Assembly (NCBI GenBank): GCA_000697665.1
Contig: KL197723.1
Coordinates: forward strand, 314,876 to 378,875
From: Jaapia argillacea MUCL 33604
Lineage: Eukaryota; Basidiomycota; Agaricomycetes; Jaapiales; Jaapiaceae
Length of the DNA: 64,000 nucleotides
Direction: 5' to 3'
A program made the translations under genes and the position numbers. Of the stretch, positions 13,722-24,876 are shown in pieces; positions within the stretch are counted from its first letter, which is position 1; each line of letters starts with the position of its first letter. A model generated the notes under the pieces. The model was not told the origin of the DNA and ran no database searches. It saw only the letters and a program-made list of their open reading frames with translations.

Positions 13722-16170
13722 TCATTTTTCCGAGTCCCTCTTCCCCTCGTCCAGATCAGCGATCGCACTCCTCGCTTCCCCCTTCAATTCCATTGCGCGA
13801 AGATGTTCCACCTGTGGATTCTCATCCTTCAACTTCCTAAAATTCTCCTCCTCGTCCCACACAAAGGGACTTTTACTCGCGAACAGCAGATCCATCTCCT
13901 CCAGGGTTCTATTTGCAGTTTCAGGGTAGAAAGCCCACACCATCGGGATGGACAAGAAGTTGACAGCGCCAAATATATGCAGGGTATTCTTGAAGGGGGT
14001 CAATCAGTGGGGTGCCGCGGTAGAATTAGCGCATAAGTGCACACCTCTCCGATGGCAGAAAACATGACAGGGTTGAGCAACGTCAACCAACCATTCCCAA
14101 TGCTCCACCCTACAACTCCCCAAGCATTCCCTTTCGCCCGAACCTCCAGGGGGAACGTCTCCGTGGGATAGACCCACCTATCATCGAAATCGGTTTCATG
14201 TGAGACGACACGTGAATGCAGGCGAAGCGAAACTCACGGGATAGTTAACCAAGTCGCCCCAAACACCGCCGTGTACAAAAACACGAAAAATGCCGCAGCC
14301 CCACCATACTGGGTGGCTTTATCGGGGTTATCCTTCAACAGCCTCGCAAAAGCACCTGCGAGAATAAGTGCGATACCCTGTCCAACAGCTCCCCACCAGA
14401 GCCCGACGCGTCTCCCCCATCGGTCAATAGTCAACACGGCGAAAAGTGTGGCGAACATATAAGTAATCTGGATTTAATTGAGAGGTGGGTGCGACACAAG
14501 TGGGTAATGAAGACGAACATCGTTTAAACCGGAAAGCCATTGGGATTTCCTGGCGCTGTAACCCGCCTCGGCGAAGATCGTAGGGGCGTAAACAGTAATT
14601 GCGGCGATGCCAACCCATCTGAAATAGTCAACAGGTTAAAAGATGGAATGAAGCCGGGCATTGACAGCGACCCACTCTTGTACGATCTGCAGCCAGATAT
14701 TCAACTGCACCCTCCTCGCTATATGCAGGTTACCAGATCCTGCCAATTCGCCGCCGTCAGTTTCACCCATACTAGTAAGACACATGACGACAAACCTTTG
14801 CCCCAGAACATGGACCAGTAGGTATTCCTGTTCGAATGTTTCTTCTCCAGCGCAACGACTTCCACGATATCCTCAAACTCCGCATTAGCTCTTGCCTTCG
14901 AATCGTCCTCACTTCGATTGATCCCGGCACGTAGACGAGAGAGGATGAGCTTCGCCTCATCTGGCCTACCAGCTTTGATAAGCCAACGGGGAGACTCTGG
15001 CATGAACCAGAGGCAAAACTAGTAAAACGGTGAGGTTACATGAATCGAGACGAGACTATGGAAATGAGAGCCCACCATGAAAGCCAACACGGGGATTATT
15101 TGGAACGCAATCGGGAACTGAATGGATGTCCGTGGAGTCAGTCAAGTACACCACTGAGTTAAAAGAAGGGAGTACAAACCCTCCACCGAATCTGTAAAGA
15201 TCCAAAGTCGAAGATCGTCCCACAGGGTGTGAATATGAAATCATACCTGAGATGTCCCATCTCCAATAAATCCGAGCCCGAATTCAAGCCAATACGCAAC
15301 AACCACCCCGAATATATTGAGGGTAAATTCCATTGCTATGAATGCTCCTAATTTGCAAGTTCAAAACCATTTCTTCAGCATTTCTTCAGGCCACAGGGGA
15401 GGGACGAACCTCGTGAGGTGTGCGTTGAGACTTCGGCACTCCATACCGGCACAACCGCGTTCAAGTGCCCAGTGCCGATCCCATTAATAACTCGGGCGCA
15501 CAACATCCTGCAAAAATGTGTTTCGTTCAACACCGAGAAGCTAACCATGTCAAAAGCTGGATACATACCATGCAATATTTTGCGCGGAGCATTGCAAGGC
15601 GGCACCAAAGAGAACCCAAAGACTTCCCTGTAAAAAATTTGCTCTAGTCAACCCAAGCGACTTGTATGGAATGATGGGCGCGCACCACAAACATAGTCCT
15701 GATTCGTCCGAGTCTATCACCAAGAACACCACCCATTAGACACCCAATCAAGGTTCCAAAATAGTATACTGGAGGAAGCGGATTTAGGCCGTCGGCTCCA
15801 CCAAGGACCAGAAGCCCAGGTCGAGACTCACTGCTGACGATTCCCCCCTGACGGGTTGGTTCCGTGATGGTTGCGACGTAACCTTCCGAAGGCCCCTCGT
15901 ACCTATAGGAGATCCAGTCAGAAACGAGAATCCAACGGAAACGGAAAAGAGTACATACGTAGAGTATCCAAGTTTCATAGTACGAACATAATCAGGAGAG
16001 GTATTCACCCCTCCCATCATCCCTTGATCATAACCAAAACTACATTCCATCAACAACCATCTTAACCGACAGAACAAGACGGGGAATACTCACAAGAAAA
16101 TCGCCAACCCAGCAACTAGGTTGATAGTATAGTACAACCGTCGCCCAGATAACTGGCTGAGAGGAGTCAT
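13722..16170 (-). CDS. MFS sugar transporter
   Basis: Plasma-membrane major facilitator (sugar porter family), predicted 12 membrane segments. The ATG at 16168-16170 opens a short cytosolic N-terminus and the first segment; exon 1 ends at 16094. Exon 2 encodes FGYDQGMMGG, the usual end of the first helix in fungal sugar porters. Other family signatures are GIGTGHLNAVVPVW with HTSRG (near 15400-15500), PESPRWL after helix 6 (near 14990-15003), and a C-terminal PETANRTLEEMD (near 13900-13935). The gene is broken by about nine or ten short introns. The final exon is hydrophilic and ends at 13722. Substrate (hexose, pentose, quinate or polyol) cannot be read from the sequence. Confidence 0.88.
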
Positions 16171-17131
16171 CGTTCACTGCACAACAGAATCTTGAGCGAA
16201 CTACGACGCCCTCCCCTTATCTTTATATGCAAGCAAAAGCAAGTTCGTGGGGTCGCCACCGACCTTCGTCGGTCCGGAAGGAAGGATGTGGGGATGGTTC
16301 TTCGCCGAACATTGGCGAGTTTCGGCCATTCATCAATGACGAGGAAACGGAGACGAGGTGCTTCTTCCCATCGGTCGACGGAGGGCGGGTGCCCTGTGGA
16401 GAACAAGATAGATCCTTGAACTTGGGCGTCCCCGTCGGGTGAGGGGATAGGCGGGGGCTGAGTTCGGTGCCGCAGATAGCATAGATTATCCATAATTTTT
16501 CGGGTGGAGTTCATCACCACAGAACGGAGCCGTTCGTGAGGCCGTTCGTGAATCCAACATATGGATGTTGAGTAACGGATCTCGTGAGGGGGGTGGAGCG
16601 GACCGGGGGAACCGTCGGCACTTTGGAACTGCATGGGGAAAAACCACAAGTACTACGAGGTAGAAGGTGAACTTCAAGTAGAAGCGATTCCGACTCAGAG
16701 CAATGGTCGACATTCGATGTTGAGGCCAAGAGAAAACGTAGGAATTCAGGGAGACCCAAAACCCTCGCATCGACAACATCAAGGTTGAAAACTTGGTCGG
16801 GGAGTATTCGATTCTCGAGCGAAGCGTTTGTCGTGGTAATTACCAGGATATCTCGACAGACTCAATATCGTGCTGGAGGGTACGAAAACCGTAGAGCAAG
16901 GATCAAGAGCTTTGAAAAGCCAGAAGGGTAGACAGACAAAAAGTCGAACTTTTGTATTTGATCAAAGTCGACGTCGACGTCAACCGGTATCCTAGAACTC
17001 AAATCCCATCGTTATACGGGATCGATTTTGGAATTACGATGACAGGACACGACTACAAACACTATCTAGCAAGATACATCTGACCTCAGATCTGCAGATA
17101 CAAAAACAAAAAACTTCTTCAACCGTCTTCT
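16171..17131. other. Intergenic region upstream of the transporter
   Basis: About 960 bp between the transporter start and the eEF1B gamma stop, both genes on the - strand. It should hold the transporter promoter and the 3' untranslated region of eEF1B gamma. Overlapping short frames have no recognisable content. Confidence 0.4.
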
Positions 17132-18852
17132 TTACTTGAACTAAGAACCACAAAACCCATCAGCAAAACGCACAACACAAAGCAAAAAGCGAAACAAAAA
17201 ACACTCACAGCTTTTCCATCAGCCCACTTCTTCCCATCCACCTCTAAATCCCAAGCAAGCGCAGCCTCAAAGTACTTCTTATCCTCCTCATTCTCCAAAT
17301 CCAACTTCTTATACGCATAACTCTCCCAATCCGGTGCAACATCCACAACAGGCTTGACCTCGAGTCCCCTCAAGATGAATACACCAGTGATGATGCTGTT
17401 ATTGGCATCACCACAAACGCCGACGGAACCAAAGAGGTACTTGCGAGAAGCTTCAAGACGATTGAAGAAACCTCCGATTTGGTTGGATGACATGAAGACT
17501 TGGGTGAGTTCTTCATTGTATTTGAAGTCTGTTCGCCAAACGGAGAAGCCTTCCTTATCGAAGCTAAGATAGATGATTGTTAGGTGATTGGATGAGGGTT
17601 GGGAAAGAAAGAATGGGAGTACGTACTTCTTGTAGAACCACTCGAGTGCACCTCCCGCACCACGAGTATCCAAGTTAGAATACGCCCTCTTCCAGTCCTC
17701 AAGGTTGAAGGAAGATTTGGGGAGCGAATCCAAGGGGTTCTTAGGTTTAGGCTCCTCCTTAGGAACAAGGTCATCCTCCTCTTCATCCTCCTCCTCAACC
17801 TTCGGCTTGGGCTTCTCGGCCTTGGGAGCGGGAGGTGCAGCCGGCTTCGTCTCCTTCTTCTCTTTGGGAGGGGGGACGTACGCCAAAGCCTTCTCGATAT
17901 ACTCAGTCGGGCCGAAGATGTCCTTCAATTTGGGTTGGTTGACGACGGTTTCAAAGTGTCGGATAATGTTGGGGAATTGGGCGCGGAGGGGAGTGTCGAT
18001 TGTGACGGTGAGAGCACGTTGAATGACGGAGGCGACGGTAATATCGGCGAGTGAGATGCGGTGGTTGACGAGGAAGGTGCGGGTGGCGAGGTGTTGTTCG
18101 AGGACCTTGAGGGAACGCAATTGGCGTTCGGCCAAGGTGGTGTGGATCTGGGAAAAGCGATTCAGGTTCAGGTTCATGAGGAAAGGAAGGAACGGGGTGA
18201 CATACGGGCTTGTTGTAAGGAGTGATGACACCTTTGACGAGCTGGAAGATGAAGACGGTGTGGGCATTGATCTCGGAGTCGGCAAAGGAGACCCATTGGT
18301 CGTTAAGGGCGGCCTCCTTGGCATCCGAACCGAGGAGCCCAGAGTTGGGAGCTAAGCCAGCAACTAAAAACGGGGTCAATAAATCGTACTTCATCTTCAC
18401 GACCCAGAAAATGGTGGTCATCAGTGGATATCAGATCTTTAAACATCCTCGACATAATCGTTAAGACAGGGATAACTGAAAGATAATATATTCTCGTCCT
18501 GTATCCAGCCCCACCAAAATCCAAGCGAGTCAAATCGATTGGATGATCAAGGACTCACTATAACGAGAGATGGCAGAAGCCTCGAACAACTTGAAACCAT
18601 CCTTGGTCTCCAACGAAGGGATCTTGCCAAGGGGGAATTTGGACAAGAACTCTGGCTTCTTGTTATCCTCGAAGTGGACGTAGGATTCTGGGAGATCGAC
18701 GGAGACTCCAGCATAGGCAGCAACGGCACGAACCTGTTCAAAAGCGATAACGGACGATCAGATGAGACGATCCTCGAGCAGGAGAAAGAGAAACGCACCC
18801 GCTTGCCCCTGTCTTGCACTGGTGTTGTGTAGAGAGTGCCGATGGAGGACAT
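17132..18852 (-). CDS. Translation elongation factor eEF1B gamma subunit
   Basis: Cytosolic structural subunit of the eEF1B complex that recycles GDP-bound eEF1A. From the ATG at 18850-18852 the order is: a GST N-terminal-like domain (MSSIGTLYT, then a segment ending FEASAISRYI), a GST C-terminal-like domain (AGLAPNSGLL to near 17900), a lysine/proline/glutamate-rich hinge (near 17700-17870), and the conserved EF1G C-terminal domain (LDSLPKSSFNLEDWKR onward). The protein ends WADGKA-FK: the last coding exon is only TTC AAG TAA (17132-17140), preceded by an intron from 17218 with donor GTGAGT. The intron around 18362-18560 is unusually long (about 200 bp) for this gene. Length and domain order match the family. 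Confidence 0.93.
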
Positions 18853-19777
18853 TTTGATGATGGAGGATGGGGAGATGGGATGAAAATTTGAGTTTTTGAA
18901 AGCTGAAAAGGCGAGTCACTGATTTGGGCGAAGGGCCAGATTATCGATGAAGTCACAGTAACAGTAACACGTGATACGTCACAGCCTTCGTCACAATCGC
19001 GAGGGCAAGTTACCAAGTTCCCTGGGCGCGTCGGTACGATGGGAGTTGCCATAAAGGCGGGGAGAACGCCGCGAAGTAGGCCGCGGTAGGCATCACTAGC
19101 ATCCCAGTCTTGGAGTTCCAGGGATTGAGGTTCATGATCCATGCGGGCGAGAGGTCCAGAGAGCCAACCGGAGTGGATATTTCTTCTGTCAGATAGTTGA
19201 AAGGAGGGCGCGCCAAGAGTGCACGTATCAACGGCATGTTTGTTGAAAATAGTTTTGCATCCACTCCAGATCGTACATGGACACAAGAAACAGCAGAGAA
19301 ATTTGACGTGAGAGGTAAGCAGAGAACTTGACCTCGCAATTGGTCAAGATATTCAAATCTTCCATAAGGTTGCAAGCCGTGTGGAGGAATAGTTGTTTGC
19401 AATTGCCTGCCCGCGATCCTCATTTGCCGTGATTCATCGCCCTTCGAGGTCGGATGGGTAACCCGTGTCGATTGTGTACGGGGGGGCCGGTCATCATTCC
19501 TCGCAATACACAGGGGGTAGTATTGTGTGTCGCCCAGAAGCTATGTGATCCAGCTCAACGGGTGGGCGTTACACCGAAGAGGAGAAATGTGATCGCGATG
19601 TATCATCCCAAGCGAAAGCTGGCATAGAGTCCACGATGGACCGTCCAACGGACTTGAACTCTCACTTGGAAGCCTCGGTAAAGTCGGCAATACACCTCAA
19701 CCACGATACCCGGTTCGTAAACCATGCCCTTCCTCAGCCCTCCTCCTCCTTCCCTCGTCTTGATTCGAACCTACATT
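18853..19777. other. Intergenic region upstream of eEF1B gamma
   Basis: About 925 bp between the eEF1B gamma start and the left end of the CACTA-like element. No gene recognised; it should contain the eEF1B gamma promoter at its left end. Confidence 0.4.
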
Positions 19778-19816
19778 CACTGCGTTCCACGACAGATTAC
19801 GACTTTGGGTAATGTG
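19778..19816 (+). repeat. Left terminal inverted repeat of the CACTA-like element
   Basis: Starts CACTGCGTTCCACGACAG and pairs with the complement of 20938-20976. The match is near perfect for 24 bp, then patchy, resuming at a shared TAATGTG. Confidence 0.75.
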
Positions 19817-20937
19817 CCAACAATGTGCAGATTACACCCAGATTACACACCCATTTCGCCCAAATTACAACTTTTGGGCAATGTCAGGGGAATGATAACA
19901 TTTCGATGACATTACGACCGTATTTCACCCAGGTTTCACACACGTTTCGGTGCTGGCATAATCTGGCATTATAATATCTTTTTGCTTCATTTCTGATCCG
20001 CTGCTACAGCGCTCCAGCAGGAACCATTGAGCAATATGTTTATTCTCCAGTAATACTAGTACATTTTCTACGTAGCAGACACACTAAACTGACCACACAC
20101 GACCACTGCAACACACCTCGCAAGCATTTGAGGGCCTGAGGTAGCCGTGGGGAGTGAGAGCCGACGAACATATGGCGGGCGTCTCCTGCGAATGCTCGGG
20201 TGCCTGTCAGCGTGTTACTACCTCCCACACAGAATACTGGAAGCTCACCTGCACTTGAGTTGGAAGCCTCCCAAGTCTGGGCTCAGGTGTCAGTACGAGC
20301 GGAAGACAACATGATCACATCGGACTGACCATTGATACGAAGACCCTCGGTTCCAGGGCCTACAATGATAGGTGGCTAGGTGGAGGGGCATGAGGATCGT
20401 CCTTGTCAGAGGACGGAACTGTCAGCTAATTTAGAACCAACGACTTACCGAACTGGTAGCCGAGTGTATGCTCGAAAAGCCAATCCCTATCGCACAAATC
20501 CAGCCAATCCCTGGTGGACACATTATCCAATCACTGCAGAATCTGGATAGATCGAGAGGGCAGAATGTATCGGGCGCGTCAGTGTTGGGGGAAGAATGGA
20601 GTGTGAATATACATACCTTACGAAACTACAGACCTCCAGTCTTGCAAAGCCGGCTTGATTCATTTGTGGACACTGCCCGTCGATGACCTCTACGATATCA
20701 TCGTAACTCTGTGAGCAACAAGGAGAACAACAGGGAGGCGACAGGGATTGAAGACATGGAGGAGGAGGACAAGTGTTTGAAACTCCGCGTGCTGATTGCG
20801 GACTTAGAGTTTTCGAATCTGCTGGGTGTAATCCAGTCGAAATGTGCTCGTAATCTGTGGATTATCCTCACATTACCCAAAAGGCATAATCTCGTCGAAA
20901 TCTGGATGTAATTTCATTGTAATCTACAGATTCCCCA

Positions 20938-20976
20938 CACATTAACAACCGGCGTAATCTGGCGTGGAACGCAGTG
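20938..20976 (-). repeat. Right terminal inverted repeat of the CACTA-like element
   Basis: Read on the - strand it begins CACTGCGTTCCACGCCAG. It is followed by ATT, matching the ATT before the left repeat, and then within 10 bp by the acyl-CoA oxidase ATG. Confidence 0.75.
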
Positions 20977-20986
20977 ATTGGGTATT

Positions 20987-23767
20987 ATGGCCGTCGGACA
21001 TGATGCTTGCCTCCAAAACAAGCTGGATATGGAGAATGCACGGGTGAAATCGACTGCGAAGGTCGACATCGTGAGGGATCTACTACATAGTGAGTTACCT
21101 TGACTGGGAAGGTTCTATGAAGACCTGACGCCGTGGCGATGAGATGGTCGCAGTGAATGGGAGACCCACCAACGGGTTGTCGGGATCCTATCCCAAGATC
21201 CAGTGTTCGACAAATCTCAACGGTGGGTGACTACCCCGAAGTCAATCTGGGTCCCCCAACTCTCATACCACCCCAAGGCTATTCATGACACGGAGCGAAC
21301 GTTACAAACGAGCTCTTGCAATGACGACCCGCGTCTACGAGCTAGCAGAGATCCATAATTGGTCCCACAAAGAATCAGCACTAGCCATCAACCTTCTCGA
21401 CGAACAACTCCCAATGTTCCTTCACGCCATAGGTCCGTCTCATTCTCTCTCCCCTCTCCTAAACTAACCCAGAACCCAAAGCCTTCGAGCCCGTATTCAC
21501 CTCCCAAGCCTCTCCCTCCCTGTTCTCCAAATACGCCTCACTCATCGCCCACCGAGGCATAGTAGGCTGTTACCTCCAAACCGAACTGGCACACGGCACC
21601 AACGTCTCCTCCCTCGAAACCACCGCAACTTTCATCCAAGAAACACAAGAATTTGAGATCCATTCACCTACATTGACTAGTAGCAAATGGTGGATTGGGG
21701 CTTTGGGAAAGACGGCTACGCATGGGATCGTACAGGCCAAGTTGATTTTGGAGGATGGGAAGGATGTAGGGCCGCATTTGTTTTTGGTTCAGTTGAGGTG
21801 TTTGAGTGAGTGATGTTGCATTCACTTCGAAATTCAACTCTGATTGTATTACAGACGATCATCGTGTTCTTCCCGGTATCGAGGTCGGGGATATAGGTCA
21901 GCTCTTTCTCTCCTTGTGCTTTCTTGGTACCTTGACTTCGATTACAGGACCCAAGGCAATGGGTGGCTTCGCTCCGACTGATAATGGGTTTGCTCGATTC
22001 GACCGCGTGAGGATCCCGGCAGAGAACATGCTCTCAAAGTTCGCACAAGTCACTCCAGAGGGAAAGTACGTGCAACCTCCACATGCGAAGATTAGTTACG
22101 GTGGAGTCAGTCTCCCTTCCATCTTGTTAGCATATTTGCTTACTATAGCCCACACATCATGTACCAGATGTTATACATCCGATCTAGGTACCCCACCCTG
22201 CCTACCTTGGCCCATCTCTCTCTGACATCCCTCGTGTTAGCATGGTAACTAGCGGAGGTTGGCTAATGGCGAAAGGTCCGTCTTTCCAACCTTCCTTCGC
22301 CCATGTCTCTTCCTGACCTTCTATCTCACCCAGCCGCGACGATATCAATCCGCTATTGTACCGTCCGCCGTCAAGGCACTAAAGGCCTCGATGGGCTCGA
22401 ACAACAAGTAATCTCATACCCATCGACGTATTACCGTCTCCTACCCATTTTGTCACGTGCATACGTATTCATCAGCCTAGGAAGGAAGTTGGTTCGTACC
22501 CACCTCCCTCCCCTTACTTCCTCGTTGACATTTGCTGCTTTCCTCTAACGTCGAAATGAAAGACAGCAGCATTTGACACAATGTCTCAACGTCTAGCGAA
22601 AGGTGACGCGTCGTTATTAGCAGAGACGCATGCCATGACCAGTGGTTTGAAAGTACTCGTCACTACAACTGGGATACAAGATCTTGAGACTGCGAGGAGG
22701 GCTATGGGTGGACATGGATACAGTGCGTTTGCTGGTCTTGGAAGGTTATATGCGGACTATTTGCCTAGTGCTACGTACGTCCGTTCTTCCTCGACCATTC
22801 TAGATTCTCTTCCTTATGTGTTTTTTTGTTGGTATGCTGGCTTCGTCATGGATAGCTATGAAGGCGATAATTATGCATTGGACCAACAAATTGTCAGATC
22901 CGCGCTCAAAGCTTACTCCAATCTGGGAACTTCACTCGACTACTCAAGTCTCTCCCCAACTTCTTCCTACCTTCGTCTCCTTTCACCGAACTCGTCCCCA
23001 CCATCTCCTTCACTATCGTCGTGGAACAAACCCGACACATCGATCATCCTGCTGGAATGGCGTGCGGCTTTTATGGTTCGCGAACGTGCACTGTGCAAGG
23101 GAGAGGGGGATGCTAGTTTGGACCAAAGGGTTTCGAGAGCTGTTAGTGAGGCGTTCGTTGCTTCTTCTGTTGGGGAGATGATTGGAGGTTTAGAGTTGGA
23201 GGAGAGGGAGAGGAGGGTTGTGGGTGATTTGTTCAGATTGGTACGTCCCTTTATTATTATTATCAATGTCTGTATGAAATGATGAGTGGTGGGGTTTTAG
23301 TATTTGTTGACGACGGTCGAGAGTGCCTTGGTCGATTTGTTCTCGTTTGGGCTTTTCAGATCTGGGGAGGTGGGTGGGAGGGACTCGACGAGGGAGTTGA
23401 GGATGGAGATTAAGAGGTTGTGTGAGGGGTTGTTGCCGGAGGCTATTGGGTTGACTGATGCGTTTGGGTTTACGGATTGGGAACTTGATAGGTTAGTCGA
23501 AGGTCGCTTGCGTGTTGGTTTGCTGATACTGATAGTTGGTTTTGATTTCAGTGCGTTGGGCGTGCGAGATGGGATGGTATATCAGAGGCTTTGGGATGCA
23601 GCTCAGAAGGAACCGTTGAATGAGAGGGAAATCCCTGATGGTTACGAGGTGTGTGACATGTTTTGTGAGAGTTCTTGATTAGGCTTATGCGCTTTGATTA
23701 GGAGTATATCAAGCCAATGTTGGAACGAGGTCAACGGCTGGCTGGGAGGGAAAGATCAAAACTCTGA
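20987..23767 (+). CDS. Peroxisomal acyl-CoA oxidase
   Basis: FAD enzyme that catalyses the first step of peroxisomal beta-oxidation, making trans-2-enoyl-CoA and hydrogen peroxide. The first exon reads MAVGHDACLQNKLD from the ATG at 20987 and leads into the family's N-terminal block (VDIVRDLLH; then HQRVVGILSQDPVFDKS; then MTRSERYKRALAMTTR). Later blocks include GCYLQTELAHGTN (near 21570-21610), MGGFAPTDNGFARFDRVRIP (near 21960-22020), GGHGYSAFAGLGRLYADYLPS, and YEGDNYALDQQ (near 22857-22890), whose glutamate is the catalytic base in this family. The protein ends in SKL (TGA at 23765-23767), a type 1 peroxisomal targeting signal. About a dozen short introns interrupt it. A transposon end sits 10 bp upstream of the ATG; a second in-frame ATG at 21029 is an alternative start. 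Confidence 0.92.
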
Positions 23768-23913
23768 TTGCTCGTAAAGAAAGCTTATCTTGGATCCGTA
23801 TCTGTCTGGTGTATAGTAGTCGTACAGGGATGAATCGTCCACTTGTTCATGTAAGGGGTCTAATTCCTAAAGTCTCCCATTCCAAGTGTAGATCGGTAAC
23901 ATCAAAGCCAACT

Positions 23914-24523
23914 TCAATCGTCCTCGTCCTCGTCTTCATCGTCCCCACCTTGAGACTCCTCATCCTCATCCTCTTCCTCCGATGATTCGATGACCTTCTT
24001 CGCCTTTTTCGTCGGCTTTGGCTCTTCTTTAGGCTTGCCCTTCTCCACTTTCTTAGCTGGACTGTCCTTCGCTGGCCGCCCACTATCGTTTCCTTTCCCT
24101 TTACTACTACTCGAGGTTGGTTTCTTCTTCTTGAAAGCTTTGGGTTCGTCATCGTCATCATCGTCCTCGTCTGAATATCCGGGTATGGGAGCAACTTTTG
24201 TGTAATCGATTCGGATGCCGCGAGTTCTGCGACCGCCTTGGATGATATTGCTCGTATCTAGTTCTTCGAGGTCATCTGTAACCCATCATATCCATATCAG
24301 TGGGGGAAGAAACGATGGGTGTATTGATCAGAGAGGACGGACCGTTTTGGATCCCGTCGTTTGAACTATCGTCGCTGACTTCTTCCTCGTCGCGCTTGGC
24401 TCTATGCAAGAACCGACATCATCATCTGCGAAGCAGAGGTGTGGGGTGCTGTTCTCACTTCTTTGAGCGACCCTTTTTGGAGGATTCTGCTTCTTCTGCT
24501 CTGCGTTTGCCTCTGGATGACAT
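23914..24523 (-). CDS. CHZ1: CHZ1-type histone H2A.Z-H2B chaperone
   Basis: Small acidic/basic nuclear protein. It starts MSSRGKRRAEEAES at 24523 and has at least two introns, after the first 20-odd residues and near 24280-24345. The diagnostic part is the CHZ motif: LEELDTSNIIQGG followed by RRTRGIRIDYTK (near 24205-24265), which in yeast Chz1 binds the H2A.Z-H2B dimer for SWR1 exchange. The rest alternates acidic runs (DDDDDD, EEEDEDEE) with lysine-rich stretches and ends in an acidic tail at 23914. Its 3' end faces the acyl-CoA oxidase stop across only about 145 bp, so the transcripts converge and may overlap. It shares an upstream region of about 350 bp with the divergent F-box gene. Confidence 0.75.
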
Positions 24524-24876
24524 TTTGTTTGGGGTTTCTTTGTGGAGTGCGGTGGTGGAGAACAAGTGGAGAAGAAGAATGTCGCCACAGGCCCGACTGC
24601 CCTTACAAGTGACATTTTGGGAAGCTCCGGCGAAGGATTGACGGATCAGTCTTCCACGTGGCTTGCTTCCGATACCAGCGCGTCGCCGTGACATCTGGGA
24701 TTTTGTCGCGATGCAACTACCGAACATTGAAACCCGCTACCACGCCTCTCTCTCGCGACCCAAGTTCCAGCACATTCTGTATGTTGCCCGTTCCTTGTTT
24801 CCCCACAAGGGGCCTCGTTTTTCACTTCAGAAGAAAGTTATCTCATCACGCCTATCAAATAGGAAACATCCCTGAC

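Larger units (their letters stand above)
19778..20976. mobile_element. Non-autonomous CACTA-like (EnSpm) DNA transposon, 1199 bp
   Basis: Both ends begin with CACTGCGTTCCACG when read inward; the first 24 bp of the two inverted repeats differ at one position (19778-19801 against the complement of 20953-20976). The trinucleotide ATT flanks both ends (19775-19777 and 20977-20979), the 3-bp target duplication expected for CACTA elements. Inside each end, short subterminal motifs containing GATTAC/GTAATC recur many times (19795-19975 and 20815-20965), which is where CACTA transposases bind. The core (about 20040-20740) has no transposase I can recognise, so the element is a deletion or MITE-like derivative that depends on a transposase elsewhere. 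Superfamily call rests on end sequence and duplication length. Confidence 0.7.

Noticed and set aside
18464-18477. Resemblance of ACAGGGATAACTG to a conserved large-subunit rRNA segment
   Set aside because: Only about 13 bases agree and the flanks do not, so no rRNA gene fragment is supported.
18738-19286. - strand frame of 182 codons upstream of eEF1B gamma
   Set aside because: It overlaps the first eEF1B gamma exon in another frame and extends over the promoter; no homology recognised.
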